Assembly (NCBI RefSeq): GCF_001905845.1
Contig: NZ_LIVZ01000009.1
Coordinates: 302,348-366,347 of the forward strand
DNA from: Streptomyces sp. TSRI0107
Lineage (GTDB): Bacteria; Actinomycetota; Actinomycetes; Streptomycetales; Streptomycetaceae
Length of the DNA: 64,000 nt
Direction of reading: 5' to 3'
In this document: positions 38,711-46,373 of the stretch, piece after piece
Position numbering within the stretch: the first letter of the stretch is position 1
Layout: every line of letters starts with the position of its first letter
Made by a program: the position numbers and the translations under genes
Notes under the pieces: model-generated
Database searches by the model: none
The model's input: only the letters and a program-made list of their open reading frames with translations
What the model was told of the DNA's origin: nothing

Positions 38711-39424
38711 TCATACGTCCGTGACGCGGAGCCCCGCGTGCGCCTTGTAGCGGCGGTTCACGGAGATCAGGTTGGCGACCAGCGACTCCACCTGGTGGGC
38801 GTTGCGCAGCCGCCCGGCGAAGACGCCGCGCATGCCGGGGATGCGGCCGGCCAGCGCCTGCACGATCTCGACGTCGTCGCGCGCCTCGCCGAGAACCATC
38901 ACATCGGTGTCGATCTGCTCGATCTCCGGGTCCTGGAGGAGGACGGCGGACAGGTGGTGGAAGGCGGCGGTGACCCGCGCGTCCGGCAGCAGGGCGGCGG
39001 CCTGCTCGGCGGCGCTGCCCTCCTCCGGCTTGAGCGCGTAGGCACCCTTCTTGTCGAAGCCGAGCGGGTTGACGCAGTCCACGACCAGCTTCCCGGCCAG
39101 TTCGGCGCGCAGCGATTCGAGGGTCTTGGCATGCCCCTCCCACGGCACGGCGACGATCACGATGTCGCTGCGCCGCGCGCACTCGGCGTTGTCGGCGCCC
39201 TCGATGCCGTGTCCCAGTTCCCCGGCGGCGGCCTGCGCCCGGTCGGCGGCCCGCGAACCGATGATCACTTTCTGGCCGGCCTTGGCGAGCCGGTAGGCGA
39301 GGCCCTTGCCCTGCGGACCGGTCCCGCCGAGCACGCCGACGACGAGCCCGGAGACGTCGGGCAGGTCCCAGGGGTCCTTGGCGGGGGCCTTCGCGGGGGT
39401 CTGTGCACTGTCGGTAGAGGTCAT
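38711..39424 (-). CDS. npdG: F420-dependent NADP+ reductase (NPDG)
   Basis: Enzyme of 237 residues exchanging hydride between coenzyme F420 and NADP. After an Ala/Lys-rich N terminus, the nucleotide fold opens with VVGVLGGTGPQGKGLAYRLAKAGQKVIIGSRA, and the F420-oxidoreductase family pattern continues (VPWEGHAKTLESLR, VDCVNPLGFDKKGAYAL). It recharges reduced F420 for reductases such as some PPOX or luciferase-like enzymes. Single gene; no F420 synthesis genes in the window. Confidence 0.88.
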   Translation of the reverse strand: MTSTDSAQTPAKAPAKDPWDLPDVSGLVVGVLGGTGPQGKGLAYRLAKAGQKVIIGSRAADRAQAAAGELGHGIEGADNAECARRSDIVIVAVPWEGHAKTLESLRAELAGKLVVDCVNPLGFDKKGAYALKPEEGSAAEQAAALLPDARVTAAFHHLSAVLLQDPEIEQIDTDVMVLGEARDDVEIVQALAGRIPGMRGVFAGRLRNAHQVESLVANLISVNRRYKAHAGLRVTDV

Positions 39425-39610
39425 GGGCCGACTCTACGTCCGCCAACGCCGCCGCACCGGTCGAGGTGAGCCGCGTCACGAGGGACGGGTGGGAACTGCC
39501 GGTGTCTTCGCGGGTGTTGGGGTCCGTGTGACCGAGGGTTGTACCCAGGTCGGGCGAATTCGGGGTGAACCCGGGGCCACGGCCGGACGGTTGCGGCAGG
39601 ATGCGGGCGC

Positions 39611-40213
39611 ATGGATGCCGTACGGGTGGCGCTGTTGCGGGAAGTGCTCGCGGGGACGGAGTGGTTGTCGTCCACCCGGCGGTTCGCGGGTGTGCTGCGC
39701 GGGTCCGTGGTGTCGCACGGGGGCGGACTGCTGCTGGTGGGCACGCCGGAGTACGAGCCGTGGCATCTCGCGGCACATCTGGTGGACGAGGCCGCGTGGT
39801 CGGGGACGCCGGAGCTGGCGCCGACCCTGGTACGGCACGACGCGCGCCCTACGGACCCGGCGCATCTGGCGGTGGGCCCCGGCCGGATCGAGGCCGCGCG
39901 GCGCGGCGAGACGCTGCTGGTGGTGTCGCCGGCCGAGGCGGGGGCGCCGCTCCTGGAGCGGGTGCACGACGCCCGGCGGGCCGGGGCGACGGTCCTCGCC
40001 CTCACGCCCGGCGCGGACGACCTGACCACGATGGCCCACGAGGCGCTGACCGTGCCCGACGGCGGCGAGCTGGACCTGGACACCGTGCAGCACCTGGTCG
40101 GCGCGGCGGCCGGGGAGAACTCGGTGCCCGCGCCGCGCGGCCGCCGCCGGTGGCGCGACCGGCTCTCCCGGCTGGCGGACCAGCTGACGGCGCCGCCGCC
40201 GGCCCGCTGGTAG
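39611..40213 (+). CDS. Conserved protein with weak SIS-domain resemblance
   Basis: Protein of 200 residues, function not recognised. The middle (ETLLVVSPAEAGAPLLERVHDARRAGATVLALTPGADDLTTMAHEALTVPD) has the alternating strand/helix pattern and wording of a SIS sugar-phosphate-binding domain. The C terminus is basic (GRRRWRDRLSRL). No signal peptide. The ATG at 39611 lacks a strong ribosome binding site. The next MFS gene starts 65 nt later on the same strand. Confidence 0.7.
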   Translation: MDAVRVALLREVLAGTEWLSSTRRFAGVLRGSVVSHGGGLLLVGTPEYEPWHLAAHLVDEAAWSGTPELAPTLVRHDARPTDPAHLAVGPGRIEAARRGETLLVVSPAEAGAPLLERVHDARRAGATVLALTPGADDLTTMAHEALTVPDGGELDLDTVQHLVGAAAGENSVPAPRGRRRWRDRLSRLADQLTAPPPARW

Positions 40214-40278
40214 GGCCCGTCCGCGGCCGCGGGAAAAACGGTTGCCCGCGTCGTTCCGGCGACCGAGCATGGCGCCTC

Positions 40279-41604
40279 GTGACCGACGACACCGACGACG
40301 CGCCCTCCGGCCTGCGCGCCCTGCTGCCCGACCTCGCGCCCTGGCGGGCCTCCGCGGACTTCCGGCGGCTGTGGCTGTCGGGTCTGATCACCAACTTCGG
40401 CAGCTTCCTGACCTTCGTCGCGCTGCCCGTGCAGATCAAGGAGCTGACCGGGTCCGCGGCGGCGGTCGGGGCGATCGGCGCGGTGGAGCTGGTGCCGCTG
40501 GTGGTGTTCGGGCTGTACGGCGGGGCGCTCGCCGACGCCTGGGACAAGCGGAAGCTGATCGTGTGGACGGAGGCCGGGCAGGGTGTGCTGTGCGCGGCGC
40601 TGCTGGTGAACGCGCTGCTGCCGAGCCCCGCCGTATGGCCGCTGTACGTGATCGCCGCGTTCGCCTCGGCGCTGACGTCGATCCAGCGGCCCGCGCTCGA
40701 CTCGCTGATCCCCCGTATCGTCGCCCACGAGCATCTGCCGGCCGCCGCCGCGCTGAACTCGCTGCGCTGGCAGGTCGGCGGGATCGCCGGCCCGGCGCTG
40801 GCGGGCGTGGTGGTGGCGTACGCCGGGATGGGCTGGGCGTACGCCGTGGACCTGCTGACCTTCGTGGTGTCCCTCGCCCTGGTCGTCCGGCTGCGGCGGT
40901 CCCCCGCGTCGCACGAGGCGCGGAAGCCGTCGCTGCGGGCGGTCGCCGAGGGCGCCCGGTACGCGTGGAGCCGCAAGGAACTGCTGGGCACGTACGCCAT
41001 CGACCTGGCCGCGATGTTCCTGGCGATGCCGCTCGCCGTGCTGCCGTTCCTCGCGGACGAGCTGCGCGCCGAGTGGTCGCTCGGGCTGATGTACGCGGCG
41101 CTGCCCGCCGGGTCCCTGCTGGTGAGCCTCACCAGCGGCTGGACGTCGCGGGTGCACCGGCACGGGCGGATGGTGGTGCTGGCGGCCGTGCTGTGGGGGC
41201 TGGCCGTGGCCGCGGCGGGGGTGGTGGGGAACGTGTGGCTGGTGCTGCTGTTCCTGACCCTGGCCGGTGGCTTCGACATGGTCAGCGGCATCTTCCGGGG
41301 CGCCATGTGGAACCAGACGATCCCCGACGAGCTGCGCGGCCGGCTCGCCGGGATCGAGCTGCTGTCGTACTCGGTCGGCCCCCAGCTCGGCCAGGTCCGC
41401 TCGGGCGGCATGGCCGCGTGGGCGGGGGTGCGCGCCTCGGTGTGGTCGGGCGGTCTGGTGTGCGCGGCCGGGGTGGGGCTGCTGGCGCTGTGCCTGCCCA
41501 AGCTGATGACGTACGACGTGCGGACCAACGAGCACGCGGTGCGGCTGCGCGATCAGCGCGCAGCCGCGGCCGGGACGGAGGCGGCCGGGGTGCCGGCGGC
41601 CTGA
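40279..41604 (+). CDS. MFS exporter (EntS/TetA-like)
   Basis: Twelve-segment transporter of 441 residues. The N-terminal half shows DFRRLWLSGLITNFGSFLTFVALPVQIKELTGS and GGALADAWDKRKLIVWTEAGQ, typical of the enterobactin-exporter-like MFS group; IPDELRGRLAGIELLSY in the second half is also characteristic of it. The substrate could be a siderophore or a drug. The GTG at 40279 is chosen from family length. Its TGA and the stop of the next convergent gene form a TGATCA palindrome. Confidence 0.87.
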   Translation: MTDDTDDAPSGLRALLPDLAPWRASADFRRLWLSGLITNFGSFLTFVALPVQIKELTGSAAAVGAIGAVELVPLVVFGLYGGALADAWDKRKLIVWTEAGQGVLCAALLVNALLPSPAVWPLYVIAAFASALTSIQRPALDSLIPRIVAHEHLPAAAALNSLRWQVGGIAGPALAGVVVAYAGMGWAYAVDLLTFVVSLALVVRLRRSPASHEARKPSLRAVAEGARYAWSRKELLGTYAIDLAAMFLAMPLAVLPFLADELRAEWSLGLMYAALPAGSLLVSLTSGWTSRVHRHGRMVVLAAVLWGLAVAAAGVVGNVWLVLLFLTLAGGFDMVSGIFRGAMWNQTIPDELRGRLAGIELLSYSVGPQLGQVRSGGMAAWAGVRASVWSGGLVCAAGVGLLALCLPKLMTYDVRTNEHAVRLRDQRAAAAGTEAAGVPAA

Positions 41605-41838
41605 TCAGTCCTCGTCGGCCTGGCCCGGGGTGGGCGCGTCGTGCCAGCGCGGGTCGTTCTCCCACTGGAGGTTGCGTTCCCGCGCGTTCTCCATGGCGTG
41701 CTGGGCCTCCTCACGGCTGGCGTACGGCCCGAAGCGGTCCTTGCCCGGGCAGTCCGGGCCCTCCTCGACCTTCTTGTGCTCGAGGCAGTAGTACCACTCG
41801 CCCGGCTTGCCCGCCGTGCGCTTCTTGAACAGGGCCAT
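41605..41838 (-). CDS. Small conserved protein, SPOR-like C-terminal region
   Basis: Soluble protein of 77 residues. AAGGAG at 6 nt before the ATG supports it. It has two Cys (WYYCLEHKKVEEGPDCPGKDRFGPY) spaced as a possible metal or disulfide pair, then FGPYASREEAQHAMENARERN, which resembles the repeat unit of SPOR domains. Function unknown. Divergent from map, 58 nt away. Confidence 0.75.
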   Translation of the reverse strand: MALFKKRTAGKPGEWYYCLEHKKVEEGPDCPGKDRFGPYASREEAQHAMENARERNLQWENDPRWHDAPTPGQADED

Positions 41839-41896
41839 GACCGGCTCCTTTCGCCAGGGACATGTTCCCCCATGCCCGCTGGTTAGACTCGCTGGC

Positions 41897-42754
41897 ATGT
41901 CTGGCCAGTCGCTGCTCGTACCAGGGGAGCTGTCTCCCACCCGTTCCGTACCCGGAAACATCCGCCGCCCCGAGTACGTCGGCAAGCCCGCGCCGACTCC
42001 GTACACCGGGCCGGAGGTGCAGACCCCGGAGACCATCGAGGCGATGCGGGTCGCCGGCCGGCTCGCCGCGCGGGCGATGGCGGAGGCCGCGAAGATCATC
42101 GCGCCCGGCGTCACCACGGACGAACTGGACAAGGTGGCGCACGAGTACCTGTGCGACCACGGTGCCTATCCCTCCACGCTCGGCTACCGGGGCTTCCCGA
42201 AGTCGCTGTGCACCTCCGTCAACGAGGTGATCTGCCACGGCATCCCCGACTCGACGGTCCTGCGGGACGGCGACATCGTCAACCTCGACGTCACCGCGTA
42301 CCTCGGCGGGGTGCACGGCGACAACAACGCCACGTATCTGGTGGGTGACGTGGACGAGGAGAGCCGGCTGCTGGTGGAGCGCACCCGGGAGTCGCTGAAC
42401 CGGGCGATCAAGGCGGTCAAGCCGGGCCGGCAGATCAATGTGATCGGCCGGGTCATCGAGTCGTACGCCAAGCGGTTCGGCTACGGCGTGGTCCGGGACT
42501 TCACCGGCCACGGCATCAACTCGTCGTTCCACTCGGGGCTGATCATCCCGCACTACGACAGCCCGCACGCGACGACCGTCATCCAGCCCGGGATGACGTT
42601 CACGATCGAGCCGATGCTGACGCTCGGCACGCACGAGTACGACATGTGGGACGACGGCTGGACGGTGGTCACGAAGGACCGCAAGCGGACGGCGCAGTTC
42701 GAGCACACGCTGGTGGTGACGGAGACCGGGGCGGAGATCCTGACTCTGCCGTGA
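41897..42754 (+). CDS. map: Methionine aminopeptidase, type I
   Basis: Enzyme of 285 residues removing the initiator methionine from nascent proteins. An N-terminal extension (about 40 residues, RRPEYVGKPAPTPYTGPEVQTPETI) of the actinobacterial MapB kind precedes the pita-bread domain. Metal ligands are in VNLDVTAYLGGVHGDNNATY (two Asp), DFTGHGINSSFH, TIEPML and QFEHTLVVT. The ATG at 41897 is 7 nt after a TAGACT -10 hexamer and has no ribosome binding site, so the mRNA is probably leaderless. A UUCG-capped terminator follows. Confidence 0.95.
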   Translation: MSGQSLLVPGELSPTRSVPGNIRRPEYVGKPAPTPYTGPEVQTPETIEAMRVAGRLAARAMAEAAKIIAPGVTTDELDKVAHEYLCDHGAYPSTLGYRGFPKSLCTSVNEVICHGIPDSTVLRDGDIVNLDVTAYLGGVHGDNNATYLVGDVDEESRLLVERTRESLNRAIKAVKPGRQINVIGRVIESYAKRFGYGVVRDFTGHGINSSFHSGLIIPHYDSPHATTVIQPGMTFTIEPMLTLGTHEYDMWDDGWTVVTKDRKRTAQFEHTLVVTETGAEILTLP

Positions 42755-42785
42755 CTCTGCCGTGACCCCGCCCGCCCGGCGCCTG

Positions 42786-42813
42786 GAGCCCGCTCTCTTC
42801 GGAGGGCGGGCTC
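42786..42813 (+). terminator. UUCG-capped terminator after map
   Basis: A 12-bp stem (42786-42797 and 42802-42813, one G-U pair) is closed by a C(TTCG)G tetraloop and followed by TTT. It lies 31 nt after the map stop. Confidence 0.9.
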
Positions 42814-42858
42814 TTTCGCGTGCGGGCTCCCGCGTGCGGGCTCTTTCGGGTGCGGGCC
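42811..42858. repeat. Tandem GTGCGGGCTC-type repeats downstream of map
   Basis: GCGTGCGGGCTC recurs in direct copies, with GGGCTCTTTCG also occurring twice, spanning the last arm of the map terminator and running 50 bp towards hmuO. They look like local duplications of the terminator 3' half. Confidence 0.55.
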
Positions 42859-42921
42859 GGGGCGAGGCGGGCGAGGATGGTGGGGACGGAGTTACCGACA
42901 AGGAGTCGGCAAAACGTTGAT

Positions 42922-42940
42922 TTAGGTAAGCCTAACCATA
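42922..42940. promoter_or_regulatory. Iron box upstream of heme oxygenase
   Basis: TTAGGTAAGCCTAACCATA matches the 19-bp IdeR/DmdR consensus at 15 of 19 positions, with a strong dyad. It ends 13 nt before the hmuO start, so iron-loaded DmdR would block transcription. Confidence 0.75.
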
Positions 42941-42953
42941 GAGAATCCGGATC

Positions 42954-43601
42954 ATGGACTCGTTCTCGACTCTCATCCGCACCGCGTCCCAGGAACAGCA
43001 CGTGGAGGCGGAGACCTCGACCTTCATGAGCGACCTGCTCGGCGGCCGCCTCGGCGTGGACGCGTACGCGCGCTACACCGAGCAGCTGTGGTTCGTGTAC
43101 GAGGCCCTGGAGGCCGGGGCCGAGCGGCTGGCGTCCGACCCGGTGGCGGGGCCGTTCGTCCGGCCCGAGCTGTTCCGGCTGGCCGCGCTGGAGCGGGACC
43201 TGGAGCATCTGCGCGGCCCCGGCTGGCGCGCCACGCTCAACGCGCTGCCCGCGACCCGGAGGTACGCGGACCGGGTGCGGGAGTGCGCCGAGCGGTGGCC
43301 CGGCGGATACGTCGCCCACCACTACACCCGCTACCTGGGCGACCTCTCCGGCGGCCAGATCATCCGCGACAAGGCGGAGAAGACCTGGGGCTTCGAGCGG
43401 AAGGGCGACGGCGTCCGCTTCTACGTCTTCGAGGGGATCGCCAACCCGGCCGCCTTCAAGCGGGGTTACCGGGAACTGCTGGACGCGGTGAACGCGGACG
43501 AGCTGGAGCGGCAGCGGATCGTGGCCGAGTGCAAGCGGGCGTTCGCGCTGAACACGGCCGTCTTCCGGGCCCTGGGCGAGGAGTTCCCGCTGAGCGCCTA
43601 G
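42954..43601 (+). CDS. hmuO: Heme oxygenase (biliverdin-producing)
   Basis: Cytoplasmic enzyme of 215 residues opening the heme ring to release iron. The proximal His region is IRTASQEQHVEAET (His16) and the distal helix is YLGDLSGGQIIRDKA, both as in HmuO/HO-1. Length fits. The ATG follows an iron box by 13 nt with no ribosome binding site, and may be leaderless. It is functionally linked to the heme permease genes at 45.3-47.2 kb, which have their own iron box. Confidence 0.93.
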   Translation: MDSFSTLIRTASQEQHVEAETSTFMSDLLGGRLGVDAYARYTEQLWFVYEALEAGAERLASDPVAGPFVRPELFRLAALERDLEHLRGPGWRATLNALPATRRYADRVRECAERWPGGYVAHHYTRYLGDLSGGQIIRDKAEKTWGFERKGDGVRFYVFEGIANPAAFKRGYRELLDAVNADELERQRIVAECKRAFALNTAVFRALGEEFPLSA

Positions 43602-43611
43602 CGCTCGGCGC

Positions 43612-44256
43612 TCAGCGTTCCAGGAAGACGCGGCCGCCGATCTCCACCCAGCCCCCCGGCTGCGGTGCCGTCAGGATCTGGGAGCCCGTGCCCTGTGTGA
43701 TGTTCAGGGCCCTGCCCAGGCGGTCGGTGAGAAGCAGGGCCGCCGCGCCCGTCGCCTCGTCCTCGTCGATGCCGTCGTCGCGGCCGGGGAAGGCGCGGGC
43801 GCGGATCCGCCCGGCGGGTTCGTCCTCCCAGGCCCAGGCATAGATCCACTCCCCCGGCGGCGGCACGGGCAGGTCGTCGACCTCGGCGGCCGTCGTGTAC
43901 TGGCGCAGCGTGCGCGGCGGCGCCCACTCCGGCCGCGCCTCGATCCAGCTGAACTCCCCGTCCTGGCGGGCCCCCACGACGCCGGCCGGGGTGACCAGTT
44001 CCGGCACGTCCAGCAGCCAGGCCGCGCCGACACAGGGGTGACCGGCGAAGGGCAGCCGCAGGGTGGGGGTGTAGATGTCGACGACGCCGCGCTCCGGGTC
44101 GTCGACGAAGACCGTCTCGCTGAAGCCCAGCTTCGCCGCGAACGCCTGCCGGTCGCTCTCCTCGGGCAGCACCGATCCGTCGCGGACGACCCCGAGTTCG
44201 TTGCCGTATCCGCCGTTCGCCGCGCAGAACACGCGCAGCACGTCGTAGTCAGTCAC
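43612..44256 (-). CDS. PhzF-family isomerase-like protein
   Basis: Protein of 214 residues, shorter than classic PhzF (about 280). N-terminal landmarks are VLRVFCAANGGYGNELGVV, the catalytic-type Glu in LGFSETVFV, and TPTLRLPFAGHPCVGAAWLL; the second diaminopimelate-epimerase-like half is reduced (DEDEATGAAALLL, ITQGTGSQI). Reaction unknown. GTG 44256 overlaps the end of the upstream gene by 8 nt, so the two are translationally coupled. It is convergent to hmuO. Confidence 0.85.
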   Translation of the reverse strand: MTDYDVLRVFCAANGGYGNELGVVRDGSVLPEESDRQAFAAKLGFSETVFVDDPERGVVDIYTPTLRLPFAGHPCVGAAWLLDVPELVTPAGVVGARQDGEFSWIEARPEWAPPRTLRQYTTAAEVDDLPVPPPGEWIYAWAWEDEPAGRIRARAFPGRDDGIDEDEATGAAALLLTDRLGRALNITQGTGSQILTAPQPGGWVEIGGRVFLER

Positions 44257-45136
44257 CGGGGAATTGAAACATCGTGCGGGCGGCGAGGTCGTCCCAGGCC
44301 GCGACGCCGCCGGGCAGCGGCCAGGTGCGGGTGGTCGCCGGGTCGTAGGGCAGCCCGGCGACGACGTCGGCGTAGCCGCGCTCCATGGCGGCGCGCTCAC
44401 GGTCGGTGCCGGGCTCCGCGGGGCGGGCGGCGAGGTCGCCCAGACGCCGTCGGTGCCTTTCGGCCATGTCGTCGGCTGCGCGCCGCCACTCGTCCTCGTC
44501 GGGTACGCGGGTCAGCTCCACGCACTCCGGGACGCTCCCTTCGGCCAGGGCGGCCACGGCCCGGTCGTGGCCGTCGAGGAGGAGCCAGCCGTCGAGGAAG
44601 GTCACCCACCACAGCAGGACGGGCGCGAGGGTGCCCTCGCGGGCGTGCTTGCGGTAGGCGCGGACCCGGGGCGCGTCCGGCGGGGAGAGCCGCCGCAGCG
44701 GGAGGACGCCGTGCCAGCCGCCGCCGCACAGCAGCTCCAGCCGGGCGCCGGGCCAGTCCCGCACGAAGTCCTGGGTCCACACGGTGGGTTCGAAGAAGCC
44801 GCGCCGGGCGAGCCGCCAACGCCCGTCGTGCAGCGGGCTCTCGGGGGCGTCCTCCAGCCAGTCCGCGTACCGGTGGGCCCAGGAGCGCCGCGCGCGCTGC
44901 AGGTCGGCGCGCAGCGGCGGCAGCGGGGAGCGGTGGCCGTCGAGGCGGTGCAGGACGAGGTCGCGGCAGCAGCCCTCGCCGAGCGTCCTGCCGAGCCACA
45001 GCGGCCGTTCGCCCTGGTGCAGCGCCCGCCGCCCGTCGTGCGCCCACTCCAGGCGCAGCGGGGGCGGGCCGGACCTGCCCTGGACGGCCAGTACCAGGTG
45101 GTCCGGCCCGAGTGACTCCCTGTGTGCTCTGCGCAT
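44249..45136 (-). CDS. Conserved protein of unknown function coupled to the PhzF-like gene
   Basis: Soluble protein of 295 residues, Arg/Trp-rich, no signal peptide. Family not recognised. A striking segment is VTFLDGWLLLDGHDRAVAALAEGSVPE, which resembles the DG-H-R-AxxAxxxG core of ParB/sulfiredoxin-like folds. An N-terminal GEGCCRDLVLHRL carries vicinal Cys. ATG 45136 is the first start; the promoter region is shared with the iron-boxed hmuU operon (137 nt between starts), so it may respond to iron. Confidence 0.7.
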   Translation of the reverse strand: MRRAHRESLGPDHLVLAVQGRSGPPPLRLEWAHDGRRALHQGERPLWLGRTLGEGCCRDLVLHRLDGHRSPLPPLRADLQRARRSWAHRYADWLEDAPESPLHDGRWRLARRGFFEPTVWTQDFVRDWPGARLELLCGGGWHGVLPLRRLSPPDAPRVRAYRKHAREGTLAPVLLWWVTFLDGWLLLDGHDRAVAALAEGSVPECVELTRVPDEDEWRRAADDMAERHRRRLGDLAARPAEPGTDRERAAMERGYADVVAGLPYDPATTRTWPLPGGVAAWDDLAARTMFQFPGD

Positions 45137-45243
45137 GGCTCAAGTCTCAGGGAGCCGGGCGATGTTGCGACAGCGCATTACGCCTCGCCGCGGCGGCGGA
45201 GACGGGACCGCCGGGACCGACGTGACCAACGGGACTAGCCGAG

Positions 45244-45262
45244 CAAGGTAAGGCTAACCTAA
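45244..45262. promoter_or_regulatory. Iron box upstream of hmuUV
   Basis: The 19-mer CAAGGTAAGGCTAACCTAA matches the IdeR/DmdR consensus at 16 of 19 positions and is strongly palindromic in AGGT-AAGGCTA-ACCT. It ends 10 nt before the hmuU start and lies in the divergent spacer with the unknown gene at 44249-45136. Confidence 0.8.
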
Positions 45263-45272
45263 GCTGAACTGG

Positions 45273-46373
45273 ATGGATCTGACGACCGTTCTGGAGAAGT
45301 CCCCCGCGGAGGACACCGCCGCCCCCGAGAGCCCGCCCCGCGGACGCCGTGGCGTCGCCTGGCTGCTGACCGCCGGGCTGCTCGTGGCCCTGCTCGTGCT
45401 CGTGCCGGTCGCCGCGGGAACCGGCGCCTACCCGGTCCCCGTCGGGGGCGTGCTCGGTTCCGTGCAGCACCGGATCGGGCTCGGCGGGGCCGAGTCGGAC
45501 CGGGTCGCCGAGTCCGTGCTGTGGAACGTGCGCTTCCCGAGGATCGTGCTCTCCCTGCTCATCGGCGCCTCGCTGGGCTGCGCGGGCGCCCTGATGCAGG
45601 GCGTGTTCGGCAACCCGCTCGCCGAGCCGGGCACCATCGGCGTCTCCCTGGGCGCGGCGGTCGGCGCGGTCGCGGCGATCTCCCTCGGCCTGGACTTCCT
45701 CGGCAACTGGACCCTGCCCGCGATGGCGTTCGCCGCCGGGCTCGCCACCGTGCTGCTGGTGTACGCGACGTCCCGCGCGGGCGGCCGGACCGAGGTCGTG
45801 ACGCTGATCCTCACCGGGATCGCGGTGAACGCCTTCGCCGGGGCGCTGGTCGGCCTGTTCATCTTCCTCGCCGACACCGCCGCGGTGAACCAGATCACCT
45901 TCTGGCAGCTCGGCTCCCTCGCCCAGGCCACCTGGCCGAAGGTGCTCGCCGTGCTGCCGTGCGCGGCCCTCGGCCTCACGCTCGCCCCGCTGTACGCGCG
46001 CCGCCTGGACCTGCTCGCGCTCGGCGACCGGCCCGCCCGGCACCTCGGCGTGGACGTGGAGCGGCTGCGGATCGTGCTCGTCCTGGTCGTGGCGCTGCTG
46101 ACGGCGGCCGCGGTCAGCGTCTCCGGAGTCATCGGCTTCGTCGGGCTCGTCGTCCCGCACCTGCTGCGCATGGCGGCCGGCCCCGGGCACCGCTTCCTCG
46201 TCCCCGGCAGCGCGCTGGGCGGCGCGGTGGTGCTGCTCGCCGCCGACCTCGCGGCCCGCACCGTCGCCGCCCCCGCCGAACTGCCGCTCGGCGTCCTGAC
46301 CGCCCTGGTGGGCAGCCCGTTCTTCTTCTGGCTGCTGCGCCGCACCCGCCGCAAGCAAGGAGGCTGGGCCTGA
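45273..46373 (+). CDS. hmuU: Heme ABC transporter permease (FecCD family)
   Basis: Inner-membrane permease of 366 residues with about nine to ten spans, of the BtuC/FecCD class importing heme or siderophores. Class motifs are NVRFPRIVLSLLIGASLGCAGALMQGVFGNPLAEPG and GFVGLVVPHLLRMAAGPGHRFLVP. A 30-residue hydrophilic N terminus precedes TM1. The ATG sits 10 nt after an iron box. Heme specificity is inferred from the nearby heme oxygenase and the HmuV-type ATPase. No binding-protein gene accompanies it. Confidence 0.9.
   Translation: MDLTTVLEKSPAEDTAAPESPPRGRRGVAWLLTAGLLVALLVLVPVAAGTGAYPVPVGGVLGSVQHRIGLGGAESDRVAESVLWNVRFPRIVLSLLIGASLGCAGALMQGVFGNPLAEPGTIGVSLGAAVGAVAAISLGLDFLGNWTLPAMAFAAGLATVLLVYATSRAGGRTEVVTLILTGIAVNAFAGALVGLFIFLADTAAVNQITFWQLGSLAQATWPKVLAVLPCAALGLTLAPLYARRLDLLALGDRPARHLGVDVERLRIVLVLVVALLTAAAVSVSGVIGFVGLVVPHLLRMAAGPGHRFLVPGSALGGAVVLLAADLAARTVAAPAELPLGVLTALVGSPFFFWLLRRTRRKQGGWA

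Noticed and set aside
39600..41604. SIS-like protein and MFS exporter as a single fused product
   Set aside because: The merged frame is a shadow over the first gene; a stop and a 65-nt gap separate them and the MFS start at 40279 fits the family.
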